Source: Sphingomonas sp. UV9
Lineage (GTDB): Bacteria > Pseudomonadota > Alphaproteobacteria > Sphingomonadales > Sphingomonadaceae
Assembly (NCBI RefSeq): GCF_004101245.1
Contig: NZ_SCIN01000002.1
Span: forward strand, 992,001 to 1,056,000
Direction: 5' to 3'
DNA: 64,000 nucleotides
Shown: positions 16,269 through 27,686 of the stretch, one piece after another
How the letters are laid out: the number at the start of each line of letters is the position of its first letter
Numbering within the stretch: the first letter of the stretch is position 1
Translations under genes and position numbers: made by a program
Notes under the pieces: generated by a model
What the model saw: the letters and a program-made list of their open reading frames with translations, nothing else
The model's database searches: none
What the model was told of the DNA's origin: nothing

Positions 16269-17104
16269 CGGACCCAAACAGCCCCCCGTCGCGCGAGCGG
16301 CACGTGGCGACATTCACCCGCCGCGGGGCGGTCGCCTTGGGCGGCATGCTCGCCCTGACGCCCGCCGCTTCCGCCACACTGGGCCGAAACGCATTGCTGG
16401 AGACGCTTCCGATGACGACCCCGCCCCGCACCCTGATCGTCTTCGACGTCAACGAAACGCTGCTGGACATCGACGTCCTGGAGCCTTTGTTCGATCGCAT
16501 CTTCGCGACGAAGGGGCGGATGCGCGAATGGTTCGCACAGCTGATCCTGTATTCGGAGGCCCTGTCGCTGACCGGCGATTATGTCCCGTTCGGCAAGCTG
16601 GGTGCCGGGGTGCTCCGCATGCTCGGCGAGATCCACGGCGTGCCGATCAGCGATCTACAGGTCCAGGAGCTGGGCACGCTGATCGCGAACCTGCCGGTGC
16701 ATGGCGACGTCGCTCCCGCGTTGCATCGCCTGAAGGACGCCGGGTTCACGCTCGTCACCCTGACCAATACGCCTGCCGGCAGCGGACCGGATCCCCTCGA
16801 CAAGGCGGGTCTGGGGCAACTCTTCGACCGGCGCTTCACGGTGGATCCGGTGCGACGGTTCAAACCCGCCCCTGCGACCTACATGCTGGTGACCGAGACG
16901 ATGAAGGTGCCGCGGGCGAACACCTGGCTGGTGGCGGCCCATACATGGGACACGATCGGTGCGCAGTCGTTCGGGTGGAACGCGGCGCTCGTGACGCGGG
17001 GAGTCAACGCCCCGCTGATCCTCGAAGGCGTACCGCAGCCCGCCGTGACCGCCGCGGTGCTGACGGACGTCGCGGACGCGATCGTGGCGCACGTACGAGG
17101 CTGA
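16265..17104 (+). CDS. haloacid dehalogenase type II with Tat-like N-terminus
   Basis: 279 residues if started at the GTG in the GTGA overlap at 16265; an internal ATG at 16412 would give the bare enzyme of 230 residues. The HAD motifs are intact: nucleophile Asp61 in FDVNETLLD, TLTNTPAG (motif II), KPAPATYML (motif III lysine) and VAAHTWDTIGA (motif IV), the last being typical of L-2-haloacid dehalogenases. These remove halide from 2-haloalkanoates, though many relatives have other substrates. The extra N-terminus carries FTRRGAVALGGMLALTPAASA, which looks like a twin-arginine signal; if used, the enzyme would be periplasmic, which is unusual for this family. Translationally coupled to the exported DUF302 gene, in keeping with export. 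Confidence 0.8.
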   Translation: MTDPNSPPSRERHVATFTRRGAVALGGMLALTPAASATLGRNALLETLPMTTPPRTLIVFDVNETLLDIDVLEPLFDRIFATKGRMREWFAQLILYSEALSLTGDYVPFGKLGAGVLRMLGEIHGVPISDLQVQELGTLIANLPVHGDVAPALHRLKDAGFTLVTLTNTPAGSGPDPLDKAGLGQLFDRRFTVDPVRRFKPAPATYMLVTETMKVPRANTWLVAAHTWDTIGAQSFGWNAALVTRGVNAPLILEGVPQPAVTAAVLTDVADAIVAHVRG

Positions 17105-17145
17105 CGCGACGCCGACATTATGGCAGCCGTCGTCTGGCCTCTCGC

Positions 17146-18350
17146 TCAGCCCTCCGCCGGCGCCCCGACGAACACCGCGACCAGGCAGATCAGCCCGATC
17201 GCGACGAAGCCGATCCGCTGCGGAACGCTTCCTGCCCCCGACTTGATCGAGACGAGCAACGCCAGCGCGCACTGCATCGCATAGAACAACGCGAACGCGC
17301 GTGAGGAGAGCGCGACGACCTCGAACGGATCGGTCAGCCAGACGATGAGGATCGCGAGCGCCCCCGCGAGCGTGAAGGCGATCGGCACGCTGATCTTGCG
17401 ACGCGACACTTCGTTGACGAGCCCGCCCGAGCCGATCGAGTCCGCGACCGCCGCGCTCAACTGGCTCGACACAGCGCCGATCAGCACGAAGATGCCGAGC
17501 GCGGGCGCGATCAGCTCCATGATGTCGAGGATGCCGGCAACGCCTTCGGTGGTCGCCGCCCGCGCGAGGAACGGCGTCAGCAGCGCGATGAAGGCGAGAT
17601 AGATCGCCGACGCGATCCATTGTGCATGCCGCATCGTCCGGATCCGCATGTCCGCGGGATAGTCATGCCCCAGATAGCGCGACGTCTCGAACCCCTGCAC
17701 CGTGATGATGAGGCCGAGCAGCATCGGAATGCCCGCCCAGGACAACCGCGCCGGCGGCAACGGGTCGGCGAGGCCGTTCGTCACCCACGCGATCCCCAGC
17801 GCGACGAGCAGGCCGGCGATGATCCCGATCTTGATCGACACCGTGCCGTGCGCGAGATGCTCGACCCGGCGCAGGCTGCCGCCGAGCGCAAGCGCGGTCA
17901 TGAGGATGATGATGACGGTGACGATGATGTTGGCGGCGACCGGTTGCCATGCCGGGTCGATCGCGACGGGCTTCAGCGAGAATTCGGCGAGCAGCTTCAG
18001 ATAATAGGCGACCGACACCGCATAGGCGAGCGCGAGCACGCCCTGCGTGATCCGCGCGGTCCAGGCGATCGGATCGTTGAACGGCGCCTTCGCCAGGTGA
18101 TCCTCGACATGGACGATATTGAACCGGATCACCCAGCCCGCGGCGTAGGCGATTGCGAGGAGGGTCGCCATTGCGAGGATCGCCGCGCTGCCGAATTCGC
18201 GCGCGAGCAACGGGCCGCAGATCAGGAAACCCGAGCCGATGATCGAGGCCAGCGGCGTGACGGTCGCGCGCCATCCGTCGCTCCGCGCGAATTTCCCGAA
18301 CGTGAGCGCCAGCGTGACGATGAGCGCGACGACGAGCGCGATGGCGACGA

Positions 18351-18354
<4 letters not shown>
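17146..18354 (-). CDS. APC-superfamily-like permease, last gene of a membrane operon
   Basis: 402 residues with about 11 membrane helices from the first residue on (MIVAIALVVALIVTLAL). Small-residue loops such as PLASIIGSGFLICGPLLARE, VQGFETSRYLG and LSAAVADSIGSGG recall the amino acid-polyamine-cation/sodium-symporter fold, but I do not recognise a named family, so the substrate is unknown. Its ATG lies inside the stop of the upstream DUF2254 gene (ATGA, 18351-18354), making it the distal gene of a six-gene operon of channels and transporters. It converges on the dehalogenase gene. Confidence 0.6.
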
Positions 18355-19753
<1,399 letters not shown>

Positions 19754-19757
<4 letters not shown>

Positions 19758-21025
19758 CGGGTCGTTTCCTTGGCTGTCAGATATTCGAGGACGCGCTTGA
19801 TCGTGCCGCCCTGAACGATGACCGAGAAGAGGACGACGACATAGGTCGCCGCGAGGATGACCGACCGCGCCGGGCCATCGGGGAGACCCAGCGCGAGCGC
19901 GATCGAGATACCGCCGCGCAGGCCGCCCCAGATCAGCGTGACCGGCGCGACCAGGCCGTAGCGATGCTTCGGCCGGATCACCCGCAGCGGCAGGATGACG
20001 GACAGCGAACGCGCCGCGAGCGCCAGCGGGATCGCCGCGACGCCCAGCACCAGCAGACGCAGATCGCCGGGGATCGTCACCACCTCCAACCCGATCAGCA
20101 GGAACAACACGGTGTTAAGGATATCGTCGATCAGGTCCCAGAACTTGTGCAGATAGTCGCGTGTCGTATCGCTCATCGCGTGGGCGACGCCGGCATTGCC
20201 GATGATCAGCCCCGCGACCGCCATCGCCACCGGGCCGCTCGCATGGAGCGGCCGCGCGATCGCATAGCCGCCCATGACGACCGCCAGGCTGATCATCACC
20301 TCGACCTTATAGTCGTCGATCGACCGCATCGCGCGGAACGCGACCCAGCCGATCGCGAGACCGAGCAGGATTCCACCGCCCGCCTCGACCGCGAACAGAT
20401 GCGCGCCGTGCGCGACCGAGAACGGCTCGCCCGATACCGCGGAGGCGAGCAGGATCGAGAAGACGACGACCCCGACGCCGTCGTTGAACAGGCTCTCACC
20501 CGCCACGGTCGCCTCCAGCGCGGGCGACACGTCGGCGCGCTTGAGCACGCTCATCACCGACACCGGATCGGTCGGGCTGATCAGCGCACCGAAAACGAAG
20601 CACCAGATCGCCGGCACCTCGAACCCGACCATGCGCGACAGCAACAGGAACCCGCCACCGACGAGCAAGGTCGACAGCACGACGCCGACGGTGCTGAGCA
20701 CGAGGATCGGCCAGCGCCCGCGTGCCATCTCGTGCCAGTCGACGTGCAGCGCGCCGGCGAACAGCAGGAACGAGAGCATCCCGTCCATCAGCGTCGTCTG
20801 GAAATCGATCCCGGCAATGAATTGCACCACGTCGTGGCCGAAGCCCGCACCCGGAAACACCCGGTCGAGCCCGACGACGATCAGCGAGGCGAGCGCGCCC
20901 ATGATGGTCAGCCCGATCGACGAGGGCAGCTTGAGAAAGCGAAAATTGAGATATCCGAGCGCCGCGGCCAGCACGATCAGGATCGCCGCGGCATCGAACG
21001 GCGTGAGCGCGAGGCCGCCGATCAC
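19754..21025 (-). CDS. CPA1-family cation:proton antiporter (NhaP-type)
   Basis: 423 residues with about 12-13 helices. Starts at GTG in a GTGA overlap with the DUF389 stop. The Na+/H+ exchanger landmarks are present: GALISPTDPVSVM, the ion-binding FNDGVGVVVF, and VTLIWGGLRGGISIALAL. It exchanges Na+ or K+ for protons across the inner membrane. It has no cytoplasmic regulatory domain. Its place in the operon between DUF389 and DUF2254 suggests a common role in ion and volume control. Confidence 0.85.
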
Positions 21026-22584
21026 TGCGCGACAGCCGTCATGCCGGTGACGAGCGCGAAGCGCTGGCCGGCCGGCGGTGCGGGAACGGGCTTGATGCCC
21101 TGTCCCCGGATTATCGTCGCAATGGCGAGCGCCCGGCGTTCGGTAAGGTTGGGGGTTGCCGGTGCCGCGCCCTCCGACAGGCCGGGCACGCCGAGCGCGA
21201 TCATGTTCCAGCGCCGCGCCGCCCAGATCGACGTCGCGACGGCGGATCGCGCCGCGTCGTCGAGTGTGTCGATATTGTCGGCAAAGGCGATCTCGGGCAG
21301 CGGCCCCTGCGGTGGCACGATCACCACAGACCAGCCCTCCGTTTCAGACGCCGCCCGTGCCTCCAGCGTACGATAGGTCGCGACGGTCGCACCCGGCAAC
21401 GCCGCGGCCGCCGCGGTCGCGCGGCGATGGTCGCGGTCGATCGTGACGTCGTCGGCGGCGATACCGGTCACGAGCGCGATCATCTTGGCGAGCGACGTCA
21501 TCCGCTGCGCCTCGGGGCTGGGAGTATCAGCGGCCTGGCGAAGCTCCTCGCGCTGCGCCTCCAGTGCTCCTGCCCCCGGCTCGAGCAGGATCTGGTCGAG
21601 ATCGAGACGGACGGGCCTGCCCAATGTCTCGGTCAGCGCGGCCTGTATCATCGGTGTCTTCTGCATGTTGCCGCGCGGCGTGATCACCACCGCCCGCACG
21701 ACGAGCGGATCGGCGGCGAAATCGAGATCGAGCTGCGTGACGCGCGCCTCGTCGCCGAACCTCGCGATCAGCAACGATCGGGCCTGCGATACGGCCACGG
21801 CCTCGCGTCCGATCCGGTTCAGCGATACGCCCAGCGGGATCGCCATCGCGACGAACACCAGCACCAGCACGATCGTCTGCATCCAGCTCTGCCGCCGCGA
21901 CAGATGATGGCCGAACCCGTAGAACCGCGCCATCACCGTCGCCGACAGCGCGATCGTGATGAAGTTGGTGACGAACAGCGCGAACGCCCCGGTCGCGACG
22001 GGCACGTTGTGCGTGGCGATGCCGTAGCCGACGACGGCGAGCGGCGGCATCAGCGCGGTGGCGATCGCAACGCCGACGATCGTCTCGCCGCGCCCCCGGA
22101 TGATCGCGAAGCTGCCGGCAAGTGCTGCAAACAGCGCGACGGCCAGGTCGAACAGGTTCGGCCTGGTCCGCGCGACGATCTCCGCGGTCGGCGCCTGGAG
22201 CGGCGAAATCGTGACGATCAGCGCGGTGAACGCCACCGCCGCGACGGCACCCAGCGCCAGCGCCTTGAGCGATCGTCGCAACTCGCGGAAATCGAAGAGC
22301 GCGAGGCTGAACCCGAAGCCGAGGATCGGGTTCATCAGCGGCGATATCAGCATGGCGCCGATCACCACGGCCGGCGACGACAGCAACAGGCCGAGGACTG
22401 CGATCCCCGCCGACATCATCGTCATGAACGCATAGCGCGGCGACCAACCGCTTTCCTCGACGATCCTGGCGATCACCGCTTCATGATCGACCGGCGCCAC
22501 CACCGATCGGCGCCACCACCGGTACAGCGCCAGCCGCGCCAGGCGATCGGTCAGGTCGGAACGTTCGACTGCAATACCATTCAT
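21022..22584 (-). CDS. DUF389 membrane protein
   Basis: 520 residues. A central block of about six helices has the DUF389 (TIGR00341-like) signature: YAFMTMMSAGIAVLGLLLSSPAVVIGAM, LISPLMNPILGFGFSLA, TALMPPLAVVGYGIA. The C-terminal third is soluble and alanine-rich, with an OmpA/BON-like look (LARL ... VTGIAADDVTIDRDHRRA). The family has no settled function. Starts with ATG in the ATGA overlap with mscS. Confidence 0.8.
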   Translation of the reverse strand: MNGIAVERSDLTDRLARLALYRWWRRSVVAPVDHEAVIARIVEESGWSPRYAFMTMMSAGIAVLGLLLSSPAVVIGAMLISPLMNPILGFGFSLALFDFRELRRSLKALALGAVAAVAFTALIVTISPLQAPTAEIVARTRPNLFDLAVALFAALAGSFAIIRGRGETIVGVAIATALMPPLAVVGYGIATHNVPVATGAFALFVTNFITIALSATVMARFYGFGHHLSRRQSWMQTIVLVLVFVAMAIPLGVSLNRIGREAVAVSQARSLLIARFGDEARVTQLDLDFAADPLVVRAVVITPRGNMQKTPMIQAALTETLGRPVRLDLDQILLEPGAGALEAQREELRQAADTPSPEAQRMTSLAKMIALVTGIAADDVTIDRDHRRATAAAAALPGATVATYRTLEARAASETEGWSVVIVPPQGPLPEIAFADNIDTLDDAARSAVATSIWAARRWNMIALGVPGLSEGAAPATPNLTERRALAIATIIRGQGIKPVPAPPAGQRFALVTGMTAVAQ

Positions 22585-23570
22585 TCTTGGGGCTTTTGCC
22601 CCACGGCGACGGCAACGTCACCCTCTGAACGGCGGCTTCTACGCGGCGGCGGGTTCGGTCCCGCCGGCCAGCCCTCACGCTGCGACGTCCGGTCACCGTC
22701 GGTCGCTTCGCTCTGGTCGTGGAACAGCATGACGGTGGTGGGATAGGGAAGGTCGATCGCAGCGTCCTTCGCGGCCTTGTAGAGCGCGAGGATCACGCGC
22801 GCCTGTATGTGCGCGACGTTGGTCCGCTTGGACTCGGTCCACCAGCGCGCGCGCAACGTGACGTAGCTATCGGCCAGGCCCCAGGGCAGAACCTCGGGTG
22901 CCGGGTCCGCCTCGACGCCCTCGACCCCGGCGATCGCTTTGGCGAAGATCCGGCAGGCCTCTTCAGGATCGTCGCCATAGCCGATGCCGACATCGAACTG
23001 GCTGCGCCGTGTCGGGAACGCGGTGTTCACGATCACGGGCGAGGTATAGACGTCCGAATTGGGGATGATGACGCGGCGCCCGTCATAGGTCTTGATCAGC
23101 GTCGCGCGGCTCTGGATGTGTTCGACGGTACCCTCGAAATCCTTGACCACGATCTGGTCGCCGCGCCGGTAGGGCCGGTTGATCAGCAACAGGATGCCCG
23201 CGAGCAGGTTCTGGAGGATATCCTTGAACGCGAACCCGATCGCGACCGAGCCGATACCGAGGCTGGAGATGATCGTCGCGGGCTTCACGCTCGGGAAGAC
23301 GATGACCGACGCGATCAGGACGGACGCCGCGACGATCAGGCCGAACACCAGCGACGACAGCACCCCGCCAAGATCGACCAACCCCTTGTGATGGAAACCC
23401 TTGCGCAGGCCATTTGCCACCAGCTTGCCAACGAACCACGCCAGCAGCACGAAGACGATGCCGCCAAGGATGTTGGGCAGTTGCAGGAAAAAGTCGTTCG
23501 ACGCGACGTGAAGCTTGGCCAGTATCAAATCGAGGGGGTTCTGGACCGGCGGAGGCGTAACTGGCTGCAT
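22581..23570 (-). CDS. MscS-family mechanosensitive channel
   Basis: 329 residues. Three N-terminal helices (about 35-55, 70-95, 100-130) lead into the pore helix and beta domain: SSLGIGSVAIGFAFKDILQN, LLAGILLLINRPYRRGDQI, FEGTVEHIQSRATLIKTYDG, RRVIIPNSDVYTSPV. It releases solutes on osmotic downshock. The C-terminus is a long basic, proline-rich tail. Second gene of the operon, 51 bases after the SLC13-type permease, and overlapped by four bases with DUF389. A broken relative lies at 13.1 kb. Confidence 0.88.
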   Translation of the reverse strand: MQPVTPPPVQNPLDLILAKLHVASNDFFLQLPNILGGIVFVLLAWFVGKLVANGLRKGFHHKGLVDLGGVLSSLVFGLIVAASVLIASVIVFPSVKPATIISSLGIGSVAIGFAFKDILQNLLAGILLLINRPYRRGDQIVVKDFEGTVEHIQSRATLIKTYDGRRVIIPNSDVYTSPVIVNTAFPTRRSQFDVGIGYGDDPEEACRIFAKAIAGVEGVEADPAPEVLPWGLADSYVTLRARWWTESKRTNVAHIQARVILALYKAAKDAAIDLPYPTTVMLFHDQSEATDGDRTSQREGWPAGPNPPPRRSRRSEGDVAVAVGQKPQE

Positions 23571-23621
23571 CGATAGCGAACGGGCCGCGGCAAGCGTTGT
23601 TCCGCCCGCGTCACGGTCTGT

Positions 23622-25451
23622 TCACCGGATAAGCCATTCTATTGCAACGCAAGTGGCCAGCCCAACGGTGATGTTCATCGGCACCCCGATCTTCACGAAG
23701 TCGGAGAAGCGATAATCGGCCGCGGCGTAGACCATCGTGTTCGTCTGGTATCCGATCGGCGTCGCGAAGCTTGCCGAAGCCGCGAACATCACCGCGACGA
23801 TCAACGCGCGCGGGTCGTTGCCGGTCGCCTGCGCGAGGCCGATCGCGACCGGCGTCATGATGACGGCGACCGCGTTGTTGGTCACGGTCTCGGTCAGGAC
23901 CGACGTGAGGAAATAGAGAACGAGAATCAGGACGAGTGGCGACAGCGTGCCGAGCCATGGCGAGATCGCGTCGACCACCAGCCCGACCGTGCCGATCGCC
24001 TCCAGCCCGCTGCCGATGCCGAGCATCGCGAAGATGAGGACCAGGACGCTGCCGTCGATCGAGCGCCATGCTTCCTCGGGATCGATACAGCCCGTGATCA
24101 GGACGACGCCGACGCCGATCAGCGCGAGCGCGACGACGGGCAGCACGCCCAGCGCCGCCAGCACGATGACACCGGCCAGCGTCAGCAGCGCGATCGGCGC
24201 GCGCCGTCGCCGGAACCGTCGGACATGGCTCGTATCCTCCGCGATCAGGTTCGTGTTTTCGCGTAGTTCGGCGATCGCGGATTCCTCCGCAGCGACCAGC
24301 AGGCTGTCGGCCGCGCGCAGCCGCACGCTGCCGAGATCTGGCCCCGGCAGATGGCGCGCGCGCCCGACGCCCAGCACGCGCGCAGGCAGGTTCGACAGGA
24401 ACGGGATGTCGCGCAGATGGCTGCCGAGCGCCGGATGCGACGGCGCGATCGTCAGCCCGATCAGCCGGACGTCGTCGGCGCGCTCGTCGTCGGCCAGCCG
24501 GATCGGGCGCCCGACATTCTGCAGGCCCACCACCACGTCGTGGCTCCGTGCGAGACCGTCGAGTTCGTCCGCCGAACTGGCGACGACCAGCCGGTCGTCG
24601 GGCTTCAACTGTGTCTCGGGATCGAGATCGCGCAGCAATGCGCCGCCGCGGCGGACGGCGATCAGGCGTACCGCATCGCGTTTCAGGAAGGACAGCGCGC
24701 CGATGGTCGTCGTCCGCGCGGCAAGGTCGCCGGTCAGCGCCAGTTCGGTCAGATAGTCGAGGTGATGACGGTCCGCGATGTCGTTGTCGGGCCGCGCCGG
24801 AAGAAGCTTCGGGCCCAGCACGAGCATCGTCAGCACGCCGGACAGCATCGCGACCAGCCCGACCCCGGTGATCTCGAAGATGCCGAACGCGGCCTGCCCG
24901 TTGGCGCGCGCGACGCCGTCGACAAGCAGGTTGGTCGAGGTACCGATCAACGTCAGCGTGCCGCCCAGGATCGACAGATAGGAAAGCGGAATAAGCAGCC
25001 GCGTCGCCGGGATGCCGACCGTCTTTGCGAGCCGTCGGACCAGCGGGATCAGCACGATCACGACCGGCGTATTGTTGATGAAGGCCGGTGCGGTGGCGGC
25101 CCCGGCCAACATTTCGGCAACGGTCCGTCGCGGTGTCTTCGCCGCTCGCCGGACGACGACGCTGGCCAGCGCCTCGATCGTACCGGTGCGAACGAGGGCA
25201 CCAGACAGGACGAAGAACGCGGCGATCGTGATCGGGGCGGAATTGGCGAAGGCCCCGGTGACGAGACTGGGCGTCAGCCACCCCAGCGCGATCATCACGC
25301 CCGCACCGAACACCGCGATCGTCACCGGCGGAAACCGCTCGGTCGCGAACGCGACGAACAACGCGACGACGAAGGCGAGGCCCAGCACCGGCTGGTGCGC
25401 GGCGACTATCGCCACCAGATTATCGACCACGTCACTCCCCTGCGCATCCAT
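23622..25451 (-). CDS. SLC13-type permease with two TrkA_C domains; first gene of operon
   Basis: 609 residues. Two blocks of helices (about 15-205 and 400-605) flank a soluble insert with two RCK-C/TrkA_C modules (LIAVRRGGALLRDLDPETQL and VLGVGRARHLPGPDLGSVRL). Hallmarks of the divalent anion:Na+ symporter family are in both halves: FINNTPVVIVLIPLV with LIGTSTNLLVDG, and ETVTNNAVAVIMTPVA with FATPIGYQTNTMVY. Substrates of this subgroup include sulfate and dicarboxylates. It begins a six-gene minus-strand operon and is divergent, over 65 bases, from the K+ channel remnant. Confidence 0.85.
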   Translation of the reverse strand: MDAQGSDVVDNLVAIVAAHQPVLGLAFVVALFVAFATERFPPVTIAVFGAGVMIALGWLTPSLVTGAFANSAPITIAAFFVLSGALVRTGTIEALASVVVRRAAKTPRRTVAEMLAGAATAPAFINNTPVVIVLIPLVRRLAKTVGIPATRLLIPLSYLSILGGTLTLIGTSTNLLVDGVARANGQAAFGIFEITGVGLVAMLSGVLTMLVLGPKLLPARPDNDIADRHHLDYLTELALTGDLAARTTTIGALSFLKRDAVRLIAVRRGGALLRDLDPETQLKPDDRLVVASSADELDGLARSHDVVVGLQNVGRPIRLADDERADDVRLIGLTIAPSHPALGSHLRDIPFLSNLPARVLGVGRARHLPGPDLGSVRLRAADSLLVAAEESAIAELRENTNLIAEDTSHVRRFRRRRAPIALLTLAGVIVLAALGVLPVVALALIGVGVVLITGCIDPEEAWRSIDGSVLVLIFAMLGIGSGLEAIGTVGLVVDAISPWLGTLSPLVLILVLYFLTSVLTETVTNNAVAVIMTPVAIGLAQATGNDPRALIVAVMFAASASFATPIGYQTNTMVYAAADYRFSDFVKIGVPMNITVGLATCVAIEWLIR

Positions 25452-25516
25452 TTTGCCGTTGCTGGCAGGAAGACCGATGGCTGTCCAACGCTTCGATCCA
25501 CGCTAAACCCAGGTCC

Positions 25517-26281
25517 ATGCCGCTGCGAAGCCGTAAATCCACAGAGACACTGCCGATTTTGCGTCAGCGCAGCCGGACACCCGTGTGGCTGGCATTGTCA
25601 TGGCGCATCCTGCTCGCGCTTGCCCTGATCGGGGTGGCGCTGGCGGTGCACTGGTTCGACCGGGAAGGCCTGCGCGACACCAGCGACGGCCATGTGAGCT
25701 TGATCGACGTGGTCTATTTCACGATGATCACCGTTACCACGGTCGGCTATGGCGATATCGTGCCGGTCACGGCACCAGCGGCATGGAAGCGGTGGCCGAA
25801 CTCATCCGGCGAGGTCGCAAGCCCGGCGAGATCGTCGTGATCGACCCACGCGCCGACGCGCTCGACAAGGCGGAAAGCAAAGACGTCGTCGTGCTTGCCG
25901 GGGACGCGACGCGCAACGTGACCCTGGAGGCGGTCAAGGTCGGCCGCGCGAGCGCGCTGATCGTGGCCGCGGGTCGGGACGATACGTCGACTCTTATCGT
26001 GCTTATCGCCCGCCGCCTTGCCGCCGATTTGCCGATCAGCGTCGTCATCCGGTCGGAAGACAACGAGTCGCCGGCGACGCAGGCGGGCGCCAACACCGTT
26101 ATCAATCCCGCCAGCTTCGCCGGACTGCTGCTCGCGGGCTCGACCAGCGGCCCGCATCTGGCCGACTATCTGATGGATCTCGCTGATGGATCTCGCCGGC
26201 CTCCACGGCGCGGCGTAGCTCTGCGAACGGGCGGTCGCAGCGAGCGAGATCGGCCGGCGGCTATCCTTCCCATTTCAGACA
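25517..26281 (+). pseudogene. decayed K+ channel with RCK/TrkA_N domain
   Basis: The first frame (25517-25840) starts like a bacterial two-helix K+ channel: one membrane helix and then TMITVTTVGYGDIVPVT with the intact TVGYGD selectivity filter. At about 25768 the text jumps to another frame (GTSGMEAVAELIRRGRKPGE) in the middle of what should be a TrkA_N domain; the second pore helix and the linker are missing, so an internal deletion is inferred. The TrkA_N text runs to LADYLMDLA, where a perfect 13-bp tandem duplication (26170-26195) shifts the frame; the continuation LCERAVAASEIGR is then found after a TAG at 26216. Three separate lesions make this a pseudogene. Confidence 0.8.
26170..26195. 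repeat. 13-bp perfect tandem duplication
   Basis: CTGATGGATCTCG occurs twice in direct succession (26170-26182, 26183-26195). Thirteen is not a multiple of three, so it causes one of the frameshifts in the K+ channel remnant. Confidence 0.95.
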
Positions 26282-26366
26282 TTCTTGCCGACCAACGGTC
26301 GACGAAATTCGAGATGAGACCTAGTCAGGCAACCCTAAGTGACTAAAAAATCACGGTTAGGCAATT

Positions 26367-26440
26367 TGGAGGCCCGACCGGGAATCGAACCCGGGTGCGA
26401 GGATTTGCAGTCCTCTACGTCACCACTCCGCCATCGGGCC
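26367..26440 (-). tRNA. tRNA-Cys (GCA)
   Basis: On the minus strand the 74-base gene starts GGCCCGA at 26440 and ends TCGGGCC, discriminator T, then an encoded CCA at 26369-26367. The 7-bp acceptor stem pairs perfectly, the anticodon loop is CTGCAAA with anticodon GCA, and the T arm has CCCGG-GTTCGATT-CCCGG. It decodes UGC/UGU. Confidence 0.95.
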
Positions 26441-26648
26441 CCGATGCGTGAAGGCGGCGCAAATGCTTCGTTTTTCCCCCGCGGTCAACCGTCAGTTGGA
26501 GGCGGCCGAGCGATTATTGCCCGTCGGCTATTTCCCGTGTCGCTTTTACAGACAGTCAGGCAGCATCGGTGCCACATCGTGACTCGCACCAGAATGGTTC
26601 GGTCTCTAAGGTCGTGGCCAATGATAAACCGACTTGGGGGCGGGTCGC

Positions 26649-27686
26649 GTGAAAAAAGATGCGGTTGCGGGCGGGACGAACACGACAGACGTGGAAGAGG
26701 CGGTCTTTGCGATGCCGGCGGGCATGGCGATCCGGTACGATCGACCGGCCGCCGCGCTTGCGGATTTCATCACCGGCTATCACGTTTATCGATCGAGCGC
26801 GGCGCCGGACGGGGAAGGGCAGGTCGACTGGTTCCTGCCGGCGACCGCCAACGTCAGGATCGCGATCGATGCGGGGCCGATCTCGGTATCGATCGGTCGA
26901 CGGACGTTCGACCCATTGCCGGCCGCAAGTCTGTTCGGTCCGACCAGCCAGGCGCTGAAGGCGACGACTCACGGCGGCGTGATGATCGGCTTCGGCATCA
27001 GCGCGCTCGGCTGGGGGAGGCTGATGCGCCGGCGCGCGGACGATTTCCGCAATCAGATCGTGCCTCTGGAGGACGTGCTGGGCCATGGGTTCACGCACCG
27101 CCTCGTTGCCGCGCTTCAGGCGGCCGCGGACGATGCGGAGATCGCGCCGATCCTCGACGCGCTGCTGCTCGAGCGGCTCGGGCCGCCGCACCGCGATGCC
27201 CCGCTGGTCCGCCAGCTGATGGAAATCCTGGCGAGTGATGGTCCCGCCGACATGGCGTCGGCGGCGGCTCGGCTCGATATCGCGACGCACGCGCTTCGGC
27301 GTCTGTCGGTTCGGCATTTCGGTTTCCCACCCAAGATGCTGCTGATGCGCGCGCGCTTCCTGCGATCGCTCCTACGCCTGATGGCCGCGGGCGAGGCGGC
27401 GGACTATTCGCTGATCGACGACAGCTACTTCGATGCGTCGCATTTCCTGCGTGATTCGGGCACGTTTCTCGGCATGACGCCGCGCCGTTTCATGGCACTG
27501 ACCAAACCGTTTCTCGAAGCCAGCCTGCGTGCGCGGGATGCCGTATTAGGGTCGCCGACCCAGGTGCTGCATGACATCGACACCGCGCCCGCTCGCAAGG
27601 TCGGTCATGAATTCGCATCCGCATCTAAACATTTGATAGGATCGCATCGGGTCATTTCCGGCGACGCGGCCGACATTCGCTGCTAG
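26649..27686 (+). CDS. AraC-family transcriptional regulator
   Basis: 345 residues from the GTG at 26649, preceded by GGGGGCGGG; an ATG at 26712 is another choice. The N-terminal 190 residues resemble the DUF6597/ligand-sensing part of AraC proteins (FITGYHVYRSSAAPDGEGQV, FGPTSQALKATTHGG). The C-terminal double helix-turn-helix is visible: DMASAAARLDIATHALRRLS, FPPKMLLMRARFLRSL and YFDASHFLRDSGTFLGMTPR. The start lies about 200 bases past tRNA-Cys and no target gene is adjacent, so its regulon is unknown. Confidence 0.8.
   Translation: MKKDAVAGGTNTTDVEEAVFAMPAGMAIRYDRPAAALADFITGYHVYRSSAAPDGEGQVDWFLPATANVRIAIDAGPISVSIGRRTFDPLPAASLFGPTSQALKATTHGGVMIGFGISALGWGRLMRRRADDFRNQIVPLEDVLGHGFTHRLVAALQAAADDAEIAPILDALLLERLGPPHRDAPLVRQLMEILASDGPADMASAAARLDIATHALRRLSVRHFGFPPKMLLMRARFLRSLLRLMAAGEAADYSLIDDSYFDASHFLRDSGTFLGMTPRRFMALTKPFLEASLRARDAVLGSPTQVLHDIDTAPARKVGHEFASASKHLIGSHRVISGDAADIRC

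Noticed and set aside
25585..26346. Intact stand-alone TrkA_N gene
   Set aside because: The frame lacks its start, opens antisense-like ahead of the RCK text and ends out of frame; it is the middle part of the K+ channel pseudogene.
26339..27238. Plus-strand frame beginning with EARPGIEPGCEDLQSSTSPL
   Set aside because: This text is the well-known false translation of the opposite strand of tRNA-Cys, and the frame then runs out of register across the AraC gene.
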